From assembly GCA_002197995.1 (NCBI GenBank), contig NGZR01000019.1, positions 1 to 22,275 on the forward strand: a stretch of 22,275 nt of DNA, in the 5' to 3' direction. The position numbers and the translations under genes were made by a program. The notes beneath the pieces are model-generated. The model was given only the letters and a program-made list of their open reading frames with translations. It had not been told where the DNA came from and ran no database searches. The stretch comes from Gaeumannomyces sp. JS-464 (lineage: Eukaryota > Ascomycota > Sordariomycetes > Magnaporthales > Magnaporthaceae). Positions 1 through 8,239 of the stretch are shown here, one piece after another. Positions within the stretch are counted from its first letter, which is position 1; every line of letters begins with the position of its first letter.

Positions 1-242
1 TAGTAGTGTGTAAGTGTGTGAGTCCGTAGTGTGTGTAGGGTACGAAAAGTGTCGTGTAGTAAAAAGTGTGTGTGTAAAAAGTGTAGTACGTGAGGCGTGT
101 CACAAGTAGTGTGTGTGAGTGTGCAGGTAGTGTCGGTACACGTGTGTCGTAGAGTAGTAGTGTGAGTAAAGAGTAGTAAGTAGTAGTAAAAAAGAAGTGT
201 CGTAGTAGTGTGTACACGTAAAGAGTAGTGTAGGTAAGGTAG
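1..242 (+). CDS. Fold-back copy of GIY-YIG frame tail
   Basis: Collapsed plus strand from base 1 repeats the minus strand of 5072-4833, beginning TATATTTAATTTGATCC and passing through AATTATACTGAGG to the same KDISK and TAG. It lacks one A in a run compared with the right arm. It is the same gene read a second time. Confidence 0.88.
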
Positions 243-454
243 GGTGTAGTGTGTCCGTGTGTGTGTAGGTGCGAAGCGTAACGTGTCAGTACAGAAGGTA
301 GGTAAGTGTAGTGTGTAGTGTAGGTGTAGAGACAAGTGTAGTAGTAGTGTGTGGTGTAGAGTGTAGTAGTGGTGTACAGTAAGTGTAAGTCGTGTGTAGG
401 GGTAGGGAGTGGGTGGCGCGAAGTAAGTGTGGTCGTCAAAGACAAACCGCGTGT

Positions 455-945
455 CAGTAAGTAAGTGAAAAGTAAGTGTAGTGAAGTGTGTGTAAGGTGT
501 GTAAGTGTGCGTGACGTGTGTCGTAACGTGTCGTACAGGTAAAAAAAGTGTAGAAGTGAAGTAAACCAAAACCGTGAAGTAGTAGAGGTGTAGAACGTAC
601 GAGGTGTGTAAGGTAGGTAAGTGTAGTAGTAGTGTAGGTAGAAGTAGTCGTGTGAAAAGGTAGTCCGTGTGTGTAGTGTGTGTCGTAGGTAAAGTAGTGT
701 GTAAAGTGTAGTAAAGAGTGTGAAGTAAAGGTAGTGTGGTCGTGTAGTGTGTGTGAAACGTAAAAAGTCAGACAGAACCGTGAAGTCGTAGTGTAACGTA
801 AGCGTGTAGTAGGTGGAAAGTGTAAGTCGCAAAGTGAAGTAAGTAAAAGAACAGAAGTGTGTAAGTGTGAGAACAGTGTGTAAAGTAGTGTGTGTGTAGT
901 AACGTGTAGTACAAAGTAAAAGTAGTAGGTCCCAACAAGTAGTGG
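455..945 (+). pseudogene. Fold-back copy of truncated LAGLIDADG frame
   Basis: Collapsed plus strand repeats the frame at 4085-4590, including the shared ATAGTCCCAACAATATGGAG end at about 917-945. The stretch 243-454 corresponds to 4600-4830 and likewise shows no gene. Between 946 and 1074 lies the copied 3' end of intron 7. Confidence 0.85.
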
Positions 946-1074
946 AGACAGTAGTGTGAGGTAGTCGTACCGTGTAAACAAGTGTGTGTGGTGTGTAGTG
1001 AGGGTGTAAAAGTAGTGTAACCAGTGAGACCGTAGGTCGTAGGTAGAGTCAAGAAGTGTAAGTGTGTAGTGTGG

Positions 1075-1199
1075 GGGTAGTAACAAGTGGGTACGTGTAC
1101 GTGAGTAGAAAGTGTGTGTAAGTACGTGTCAGTGTCGTGTGTGAAACAGCGTGGGGTGTGGGTGAGTCCGTAGTAGTGTAGTGTCCAACAGTCGTGTGT
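1075..1199 (+). CDS. cox1: Fold-back copy of cox1 exon (GITMVLTDR..QHL)
   Basis: This is the same exon as 3861-3977, read on the plus strand after GT is collapsed to T: GGTATAACAATGGTACTTAC onward through AATACTTCATTC and CCAACATCTTT. It sits in the left arm of the inverted duplication. It is useful for correcting the right-arm copy because their indels differ. It is not an independent gene. Confidence 0.92.
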
Positions 1200-1269
1200 C
1201 GTGTAAGTAAAACAAACGTGTGCAGTGTAGTAGTGTAGTGTGTAGTGTACAAGTAACGTAGGTCGTGTA

Positions 1270-2410
1270 CAGTGTGTGTACGTGTGTAGTGGTACGTGGT
1301 GTGAGGTAGTAAGGCGGAGTAAGGTCCGTGTGTAACGTGTGTGAAGGTAGTGTGTGTAGTAAAGAAGTACGTGTGTAAAGTGTAGTAGTCCAGAGTAAAA
1401 AAGTGTACCGTAAGTGTCGTCGTCGTCGTAAAAAAAAAGTGTGTGTGTGTAGGTAGGTGAGGTGACGTGTAGTAGGAGTGTGTACGTGAAGGGGAAGGTG
1501 TCGTGTGTGTACAGGTAGCGTAAAAGAGGAGAGTTGTGTGTCGTGTGTGTGTGGTCAGAACGTCAAGTCAACGTACAAGTAGTAGAGTGTGGTGTGTAAA
1601 GTGTGTCAGTGTAAAGAGTAACGTGTAGGAGTGTGTGGTGTAAAGGTGTAGTGTAAACAAGTCGTAGTAAAAAAGTAAGTACGTCAGTAGAGTGTGTAGT
1701 AGGTCCAAGAGTAGTGTAAAAAGTGTGTAAGTAAGTGTAGTGTGTGGTAACGTGTAGTGTGTAAGTGGGTAAGTAGTGGTAGTGTGTCGTAACGTAGAAA
1801 GTGCGTAAAGTGTGTGTGTAGTAGTGTGTCGTGTGTCGTGCAGTGTAAGTGAAAAAGTGTAGTGTAAAAAAGTAACAGTGGAGAAAAGTAGTCGTGGTGT
1901 AGTAGAAAGCACAGGTAGTGTACCGTGTCGTGTGTAGAGTGAGTGCAGTGACGTAGTCGTGGGTAGTGTGTCAGAGTGGGTGAAGCAGTCAGTGTCACGT
2001 GGGTAGGTAGTCGTGTAGTCGTGAACCGTAGGTACAGGAGTAGTAGAGTGTGTAGAGTAGTAGTAGTGTAACGTGTAAAAAGTGAGAGTAGGTAAGTAAA
2101 CCGTACGTGTGGAAGTAGTAGTAAAGTAAGTGTGTAGTGTCGGAGAGTAAAGTGTGGGGCAAGTAGTGGTCCGTCAGTCAGTGAAGTCGTAAAGTAAGTG
2201 TGTGTAAGTAGTGTGTGAGGAACGTGTAGAGGTAAAGTGGGGGTAAAACAGTGTGTGGTGAAAAAAACGTCGTGTGTAAAGTAGTGTGTGTGAGTAAAGT
2301 GTGTCGTCCGTGTAAGTAGGTCAAAAGGGGTCGTGTAGGTGTAGTAAAAAAGTGAAAGGAAGGTCGTAGTGTAGTAAGTGTAAAAAAGTGGGTGAGTCAG
2401 TGTGTGGTAG
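1270..2410 (+). CDS. Fold-back copy of intron 8 LAGLIDADG endonuclease
   Basis: Collapsed plus strand carries the same protein as 2641-3850, with the first motif (GACTTATAGGATTTACTGAA) at about 1464-1500 and the stop TAG at 2410. The frame contains one of the two Ts lacking a preceding G (1535), in the run of five T (GATTTTTC) that the right arm also shows as five T. This confirms that the T itself is genuine. Confidence 0.88.
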
Positions 2411-2480
2411 CGTGTGCGCACAGAAAAAGAGTGTCGAAAGTAAAGGACGTGTAAGGTAAAAAGTAAAGTAAGTAAGTGGT

Positions 2481-2552
2481 CAGTAGTGTGTCAGTCGTCG
2501 TGTGTGTGTGTGTGTGTGTGGTAAGTGCGTGTGCGTAAAGTGTGCACAAAGT
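2481..2552. repeat. Turn-round (loop) of the inverted duplication
   Basis: The arms match up to roughly 2480 and from roughly 2553. Between them lie about 50 collapsed bases that do not pair, including a collapsed run of ten T on the plus strand (about 2500-2520) and the segment reading GCAATTTAGC on the minus strand. This could be a natural hairpin apex where replication or library synthesis snapped back, or read-through around a hairpin end. No gene is visible in it. Confidence 0.8.
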
Positions 2553-3860
2553 ACAGTGTAGTGTGTAGTGTAGTGTGTGTGTGTGTACGTGTAAGGTCCG
2601 TGTGTAGTGTCGAAGTCGTGTGTGTGTGTCGGTGCGCAAGCGTACAAAGTGAGTCACCAGTGTGTGTGTAAGTGTGTAGTAAGTAGACGTGTCCGTGTGT
2701 CAGTGTGTGTGTAGTAACGTAAGACCCGTGTGTGTGACGTAGTGTAAGGGGTAAAGTGTGTAGTCAAAAGTAGTGTGTAAAGAGGTGTGTGTGTCACAAA
2801 GTGTGTGTACCCCAGTGTGTACGTCAAGGTGTCGTCAAAGTAGTGTAAAGTGTAGTGTGTGTGTAGAGTGTCAGTGAGTGAGGACAGTAGTGTGCCCCAA
2901 CGTGTGTAGTCGTCCGAAGTAAAGTGTAGTGTGTAGTAGTAGTGTCCAAGTGGTAGGGTGTGTAGTGTACGTAGTCGTCAGTGTGTGTAAGGTGTAAGTA
3001 GTAGTAGTCGTAAAGTCGTAGTAGTCCGTGGTACGTAGGGTGTCAGAGTAAGAGTACGTACCAGGTGAAGTGAGTGCGTGTCACCAGTCGTGAAAGTACC
3101 AGAGTAGGTCAGTGCAGTCAGTCGTAAAGAAGGGTAAGTACGTGGTGCGTGTGTCGTAGTAACAGAGTAGTGTGTGTCGTCCAGTGGTGTAGTGTGTGTG
3201 TAAGTAAGTGTGTCAGTGTAAGTAGCAGAAAGAAAGTAGTGTAAAAAGTGTGTAGCAGTGTGTCGTAGGTGTAGAAAGTACCAGTAGTGTACCAGTGTAA
3301 AGTAAGGTGTACAAAGTAAGTGTAGTGTAAAGTGTGTGTAAGTAGTCGTGTGGACGTAGTAAAGTCGTAGTGAGGTAGTGTAGTGTGTGTGTGTAGTAGA
3401 GTGTGGGTGTAAGTAACGTGTGTACCAAAGTCCGTAAGGTGTAGTCGTGTGTAAGTGAAAGTGTGTAAACAAGTCGTAGTAGTCGTGGTAGGTGTGAGTG
3501 TGAGGTGTAGTGACAAAAGAAAAAGTCGTCCGTCGTGTGTGTAGCGTACGTGGTAAAAGAACCGTGTCCCCGTGTCAGGTAAAGTCCGTAGTAAGGTCAC
3601 GTCACGTCACGTAAAAAAAAGTGTGTGTGTGTGTGTGTAGAGAGAGAAGTGTAGGGTAAGTGTGTGTGTGTAGTCGTGGAGTAGTAAGTGTGTAAAGGTA
3701 GTGTCGTGTGTAAAAGTACGTGTCAAAGGTGTAAAGGACGTGTAGTCCGCCGTGTAGTACGTCAACAGGTACAGTAAAGGTAAAGTAAGTGGTAAGACGT
3801 AGGTGTAGTGTGGTAAGTAAAGTAAGTAGTAAGTGCAAGGTGTGGTGTGTGTAGTGTAAG
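2553..3860 (-). mobile_element. Intron 8, partial (after QHL-F of cox1)
   Basis: Inserted at the conserved HLF-WFFGHPEV junction. Only the 5' part is present: the endonuclease frame and about 50 collapsed bases beyond its stop. No P, Q, R or S box was found before the sequence folds back, so assignment to group I rests on the family of its endonuclease. Confidence 0.75.
2641..3850 (-). CDS. LAGLIDADG homing endonuclease (intron 8)
   Basis: Nearly continuous with the cox1 exon upstream. It opens with a hydrophobic stretch (IILFITITSLTLFTLC, then EYKADKSFNFE). First motif WLIGFTEGEGSFTVA at about 3541-3600, then KRGDFSFVITQST, NFIKDNLGFG, SIKNNTHRFIVQDIKNL, FNGNMVFLTR. Second motif DAWLSGISDGEASFT at about 3061-3120, then TGYRFRY and a tail ending KEVYYKLKNGDHL with TAG at 2641. 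Both motifs have acidic residues. The small differences between this and the left-arm copy are homopolymer errors. Confidence 0.92.
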
Positions 3861-3977
3861 AAAGAGTGGTGTGGAAGTAAGTAGTAGGAGTCACACCACC
3901 AGCGTGGTGTGTCAAAGAAGTGAAGGTAGTGTAAAAGTGTGTCGTAGTCAGGTAAGGTACCAGTGTGGTGTAGTACC
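3861..3977 (-). CDS. cox1: cox1 exon (GITMVLTDRNFNTSFFE..QHL)
   Basis: Collapsed it encodes GITMVLTDRNFNTSFFETA, then GG(G)DPILFQHL(F). Joined to the previous exon it gives LAGGITMVLTDR, the active-centre region of cox1. One base is missing within the triple Gly run here (GGTGGTGTGATCC). The fold-back copy at 1075-1199 has a different error at the same place (GGGTTGGTGATCC), so this is a read error and not a mutation. The exon ends within CATCTTT, ahead of the WFFGHPEV part, which lies outside the unique sequence of the window. Confidence 0.94.
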
Positions 3978-4084
3978 CAAAGTAAAGTGTAAGTGTCGTG
4001 TGAGTCGTACGTAGACGTAGGGTCGTCAGTGGGTGTAAGTAGTGTGTGTAACCGTCAGTAAACAAAAGTGTGGTGTGTAAGGGT

Positions 4085-4590
4085 AGAGTACGTCAAGTAG
4101 TGGTCGTCCAGTAGTGTGGTGTGGGACGTAGTAGTGTGTGTAGTGTGTGGTAGTAAGGTGTAGTAAAAACGTAGTGTGTAAAGTGGTGTCGTCAAGTGTA
4201 AAGTGTCGTGGTGTCGTGTGTGTGTAGTGTCAGTGTGTGCGAGTGTGTAAGTGTGTCCACGTAGTAGCGTGTGTAAGTAGAGTGTCAGGGTGTCGTGGTC
4301 GTGAGTGTGTGTAGGTGTGTCAAAAGTAAGACAAGTACGTGTGTGTAGTGTCAAGTCGTGTGTAGTAAGTGTGTAAAGTAGTGTGTACGTAGAAAAGTAA
4401 AGGAGTACGTGTGTGTCAAGAGTAGTGTCGTACGTAAGTAGTAGTAAGTGTACGTACGTGTAAACGTCGGTAGGTGTCGTAACGTCGTAGTAGTGTCAGG
4501 GTGTGTGGGTGTGTGTCAGTGTCGTAAGTGTGTCGTGTGTGTACGTGGTAGAAGGTGTAGAAAGGTCAGCAAGTGTAAACGTGTAGAAAG
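4085..4590 (-). pseudogene. C-terminal half of a LAGLIDADG endonuclease (intron 7, third frame)
   Basis: Reads FLSLIADFLTSTVKEIRMKT, KPEYRVRTTSLSSNYI, LVEYLEKYPLFSSKYLNYKD, then SDRTLESIKAI and SQMNKKRTEFNWEHLNSFYN. These are the blocks that follow the second motif in this family. Neither LAGLIDADG motif can be found upstream (4600-4830), so the frame is truncated at the 5' end, possibly where the GIY-YIG unit inserted or recombined. The same is seen in the left-arm copy, so the truncation is not a read error. Confidence 0.82.
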
Positions 4591-4832
4591 TGTCAGTAAG
4601 TGTAGTGTGTCAGTGTAGTGTAGTGAGCGGGTGTGGTCGTGTGTGAGACAAGTGTAGTGTCGCCCACCAGTCCCGTACCCGTAAAGAGTGTAAGTGTAGT
4701 GGTAACAGTAGTAAGTGTAGTCGTCGTAACAAAGTAGTAGTAAGTGTGGTCGTCGTAACGTAAGTAAAGTAAGTGTACGTACGTGTCGTGGTAGTGAAGG
4801 TGTAGCGTGTCGCACGTAAAAAGGAAAGTAAC

Positions 4833-5775
4833 CGTACGTGTACGTAAGTAGTCGTGTGTAGGTGGTAAAGTAGTAGAAGTGTCGTGTGTGTGTAGTAGTA
4901 GTGTAGTAGTCGTGTGTAGTCAAGTAGTAGTCGTAGAAAGGTGGTACGAAGTACGTGCAAGTCAAAAGTAGTGTGGTGAAGCCGTCAGGTAGTAAGTGTG
5001 TGTAAAAAGTGTGTGTAGTAAGAAGTGTGTGTCGGTACCGTAAAAGTAGGAGTCAAAGTGTGTAAAGTAGTAAAGTACGTGTGTGTCGTGCGTAGTGTGT
5101 GGTGTAAACCAAGTGTGTGTGTAGGTGTGTAGGTAGTCAGTCGTGAAGTGGTAAGTGTGTCCGTAGTGTGTAAGAGTGTACGTGTGTGTGTGTAGGTGTG
5201 TAGGTGTGTCGTGTCGTGGTAGTGAAAGTGTGTACGTAAACAGTAGGAGTGTAGTGTGTCAGTGTAAGTGTGTGTGGCGTGTGTGTGTGTAAAGTGTGTA
5301 GCGTAGTGTGGTGAGTAGCGTGAAGTGGTGTGTAAAACCGTAAGTAAAGAGTCCGTGCAGGTGTCGTGAAAAGTAGTGTAGTAGTGTCAGGGGTGTGTAG
5401 AAGAGTCAAGTAGTAAAAGTGTGGTGTCGTCGTACGTGTAGTGTAGTAAGTAGTCGTGTGTAGCGTGTCACGTGTGTAGGTGTAAAGTCGTGTGTACAGT
5501 GTAACGGTAGTGTCAAGAAGTAGGTGTAAAGAAAAGCGTGAAGTGGTCCAGTAGGTGAAGGTAACGCAGTGTACAGTAGTGTCGTACGTAGTGTAGGTGG
5601 TGTACGGTGGTGTAAAGTGTAGCGTGTGTAGAAGTAAGTAAGTAGTGTGTAAACCGGTCGTAGTAGTAAAGTGTGTGTCGTGAGTGAGCCGTACAGTACA
5701 GTGTGTGTAGTGTAGTGTCGTAAAGTGGTGTGTAAGTAGAGTAGTAGTACCGTGAGTGTGTAGTCGTGTAGTGTA
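4833..5775 (-). CDS. GIY-YIG homing endonuclease with NUMOD repeats (intron 7, second frame)
   Basis: Starts near SGIYLLKHLENNKMYVGSSE at about 5650-5755 (GIY and YVG), then NLYRRFKYYYSKANLTRN, CNALLHYGHSAFSLTILEYV, and ISREQFYIDL at about 5401-5440, where the catalytic Glu is in the usual place. LNPEYNIFRTAGSLLG and GFKHSAITIAKFK follow, then an NPMFSK NUMOD3-type piece and a NUMOD1-type tail (FDCSIRTLSRYIDKNI) ending KDISK, with TAG at 4833. All the family landmarks are present in order. The right part (4833-5072) is repeated in the left arm. Confidence 0.93.
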
Positions 5776-5941
5776 GTCAGTCGTAAGTAGTGAGTGTGGT
5801 GTGTGTGTCGTAACAAGTGCGGTGTAGGTAGTAGTAGTAACAGAGTGAAACAAAGTAGAGTGTGTGAGTGTGTAGTGTGTAAAGTGTAGTCAGTGTAAGT
5901 AAGTGTAAACGGTGGTAGTGTGTAAGTAACGGTGCACGGTG

Positions 5942-5961
5942 CGGTAGGCGTCCGCCGTACG
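5942..5961. repeat. CGTAGGC-GGA-GCCTACG hairpin
   Basis: Perfect 7-bp stem with a 3-base loop after collapse. It sits in the short spacer between the LAGLIDADG and GIY-YIG frames of intron 7, next to a second small palindrome (ACGTGCACGT, about 5927-5940). Confidence 0.8.
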
Positions 5962-6084
5962 GGTACAGTGAAGAAAAGTGTGTGTCGTAGGTAAAAGTGT
6001 GTGAAGTGTAGTGTGTAGGTAAAGTGTAGTGTCGGTAAGTAGGTGTAAGTGTGTGTGTGTAGTGTAGTGTAAGGCCAAAAGTGT

Positions 6085-7315
6085 AGAACGTGTCGTAAGT
6101 GTGTGTGTAGGTAGTCACAAAGTAGTCAGTAAAAAGTGTAGTGTGTAAAGTGAGTGTGTCAAGTGTAAAGTGTCGTGGTGTCGTGTCGAGTAGTAGTGTC
6201 GTGTGTGTAAGGTGTAGTGTAACAGTAGTGTCGTAAAGTCGTAAAGTGTAGTCGTAACGTGTGTAAGTCCCGGTGTGTGTGTGTGTAGTGTAGAGTAGAG
6301 TCGTGTGTGTGTGTGTAAGTAGTCGTCGTAAGTAGTGTAAACCAAAAGTCCGTGAGAAGTCGTAAAGTAGTGTGTGTACAGAGAAAAGTAGGGAAGTAAG
6401 CGTAAAGTAGTGTAAGGTAAAAGTGTGTCAGTGTACGTGTGTGTAAGTGTGTGTGGTGGTGTGTGTAAGTAGAAAAAGTGTAAACCCGTGTGTAGAGTGG
6501 TGTGTGTACGTGTGGTGTGTAAAACGTAGTAAGTCAGGGTAGTGTGCGTAAGAAAGTGTGTGCAAGTAGTGTCGTGTCAGTCAAAGTGGTGTGTAGGTAG
6601 TGTGTGTCAAGTAGTCGTAAAAGTAGTGTAGTGTAAACAAAAAAGTCGACAAGTGTCAAAGTGTGTACAGTGTCGTAGTGTCGTGTGGAGTAGTGTGTAG
6701 AAGTCGTAAAGGTGTGTGTGTCGTGTACGTGAGAAAGTGACCAGTCGTGCAGTCGTAGAAACCCGTGCGTAAGTCAACAAGTGTAGAGGTGTGTAGTAGT
6801 GTGCGTCAGTAGTCGTGTAGTGTGTGTCGTGTGTGTCGTAGTACGTGTAAAGTCAGTAGTCGTGTGAAGTGTGTAAGTCAGGTCAAGTGTAAGTCGTAGT
6901 GGTAAAACAGTAAAGTGTGTGTAGGGGGTGTCGTCAGTAGTAACCAGTGTGTAGTAAGTGGTGGGGTGTAGTGTAGAAGTGTAGTACCGTGTCGTAAGTG
7001 TAGTGTAACGTGGTGTAAGTACAGTAAGCAGTGTAGAACCGTGTGTGTGTGTGTGTAGAAAGTAGAGTCCGGTGGCGTGTAAGTGTGTAGAGTGTGGTAA
7101 GTAGTGTAAAGCGTAAAGGAAAAGTCGTCGTGTGAAGTCGAAGTACGTAGTGTGTGGTAGTAGAAGGAGTAAGTAGTAAAGTCACCGTGTGTGGGGAGTC
7201 GTGTGTCGGGTGTGTGTAGGGTACGTAGTGTAGTAGGTACCAGTCGTCCGTGTCGAGTGTAAACCGGGTGTAAAGTAAGAGGCAAAGTCGTAAGTAGTCA
7301 AAGTGTCGTGTGTAG
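6085..7315 (-). CDS. LAGLIDADG homing endonuclease (intron 7, first frame)
   Basis: First motif RFASYLTGLIEGDGTIIVPK at about 7201-7295, then SPKGDLYYPSIQIVF, DFPLALILQSKL, GSNAYV, INGYMRTPKI (about 6905-6935) and YRLIDWLNSRYDL. Second motif CWLAGFLDADGHFSVR at about 6722-6775, then RIECKFEL, IANFLA, the YLD block and TEFNWNHLNNFYD (about 6121-6170). Both motifs keep acidic residues. This frame lies between R and the presumed S box, in the P8 loop position. Confidence 0.9.
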
Positions 7316-7596
7316 TGGTGTAGTGTAAAGACAAAGTCGTCGTGTGTCACGTACCCGGAGGGGTGGTAAAAGTAAGTCGTACGAGTCGTACGTGTGTGTA
7401 AAGTGTGTGTGTAAAACAGTACAAAGTGTGTGTGGCAGTAGTAGCCGTCGTGAAGAGTACGTGTAAGTAAGTAGTGGTAAGTGTAGGTGTAAGCAGTCCG
7501 TGCGTGAGTAAAGAGTAGTAAGTAAAGTAAAGTAGTAGTCGTGGTGTGTCCAGCAAGTGTAGCCAAAGTGTGTAAAGCGTGGCAGGTAGTGTGTGT

Positions 7597-7755
7597 ACCA
7601 GCGTAACACAGGGTAAGTGAGTAAGTAAGTAAGTAAGTACAGCGTGGTAAGTAACGTACAGCGTCAGTCCAAACAAGGCGTAGCGTGTAGTGGTAAGTCG
7701 TGTAGTACCGTGGAGGTGTCGTCAGTAGTGTGTACAAGTGTGGTGTGGTAAGTGA
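7597..7755 (-). CDS. cox1: cox1 exon (FITTIVNMRTPG..SLPVLAG)
   Basis: Collapsed it encodes FITTIVNMRTPGIRLHKL, ALFGWAVVITAVLLLL, SLPVLAG. The LHKLALFGWAV wording resembles basidiomycete cox1 more than ascomycete sequences (LHKLPLFVWAI), which is the main basis for the taxonomic guess. The exon ends GCTGGT. The following intron holds GCCAGC, which pairs with it and puts a U-G wobble at the splice site. Confidence 0.96.
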
Positions 7756-7980
7756 CACAGTGTGTAGTGTAACAGTAAGTAGTGTACGTAGTGTAGTGAG
7801 TGTGGACCAGTAGTCGTGTAAGCGCAGTCGAGTGTAAGTCGACACGGGTCGTAGTAACGGTAAGGCCGTCGTGAGGAGTCCGTACGTGTACAGGTAAGGA
7901 GTGTACGTGGTGTGTGTGGTGTGTCCGTGCGTGAGTGTGGTCCGTAAAGTAAAGTGTAAGTGCAAGTAAGACAGTAGTAA

Positions 7981-8065
7981 AGTAGTAGTAGTGTGTGTGT
8001 GTGTACAGTAGCCGTGTGACGGCGACGTGTACAAGGAGGTCGCCGTAGGCAGCCGGAGGCCGGGA
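7981..8065. repeat. GC-rich patch with GGCGACT..AGTCGCC hairpin
   Basis: Collapsed minus strand CCCGGCCTCCGGCTGCC is followed by GGCGACT, an 8-base loop and AGTCGCC: a 7-bp perfect stem in a strongly GC-rich patch of intron 6. It lies between the P-like and Q boxes, so it is either a peripheral ribozyme helix or an inserted GC cluster. Confidence 0.75.
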
Positions 8066-8184
8066 AAGTAGGAGTAGTGTCCAGCAGTAGTAGGTCAAAA
8101 GTGTGTAGTAGTCAACCGTCACGTACGTACGTAGTGTGTGTGTAAGTAGTAAAGTAAGTGTCGGTGTAGGTAGTAGGTAAACGT

Positions 8185-8206
8185 GTACGAAGGTACACGT
8201 GTCGGT
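8185..8206. repeat. TACGAAG-TG-TACTTCGTA palindrome
   Basis: Collapsed minus strand GCATACGAAGTGTACTTCGTAA contains the inverted pair TACGAAGT and ACTTCGTA. It lies between the GIY-YIG frame and the core of intron 6 and belongs to the same dispersed family as the short palindromes listed nearby. Confidence 0.7.
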
Positions 8207-8239
8207 AGTGCCGTACCGTACGGACGTAGCGTACGAGGG

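Larger units (their letters stand above)
1..2480 (+). repeat. Left arm of inverted duplication (fold-back copy)
   Basis: After GT is read as T, the plus strand here matches the minus strand of the right arm (2553-5072) from end to end. It carries the GIY-YIG frame tail, the truncated LAGLIDADG frame, a cox1 exon and a full LAGLIDADG frame. Base 1 pairs with about 5072. Differences are mostly one-base homopolymer length changes, as between two passes over one molecule. The uncollapsed arms are not reverse complements, because the extra G lies on the plus strand in both. Confidence 0.93.
2553..5072 (-). repeat. Right arm of inverted duplication
   Basis: This arm is continuous with the rest of the cox1 locus to the right, so it is the authentic copy and the left arm is the returned one. 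It ends where the window begins: position 1 corresponds to about 5072, so the duplication probably continues outside the window. Confidence 0.93.
3978..7596 (-). mobile_element. Composite group I intron with LAGLIDADG, GIY-YIG and truncated LAGLIDADG frames (intron 7)
   Basis: Inserted after LAG of cox1, with exon GCTGGT pairing to GCCAGC just inside. P box AATTGCTGGAAACAG (about 7545-7565), a Q-like box around 7495-7510 (ATCAGCA) and R box ATCTTCAGAGGCTAC (7433-7460) are compact. Three frames follow, and a likely S box ATAGTCC lies at 4124-4140, about 100 collapsed bases before the 3' exon. A LAGLIDADG intron that has swallowed a second mobile unit is the likely history. The interval 4600-4830 between the second and third frames shows no gene. 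Confidence 0.75.

Noticed and set aside
3330..3360. S-box-like ATAGTCC
   Set aside because: It is the coding sequence for FIVQDIK in the intron 8 endonuclease.
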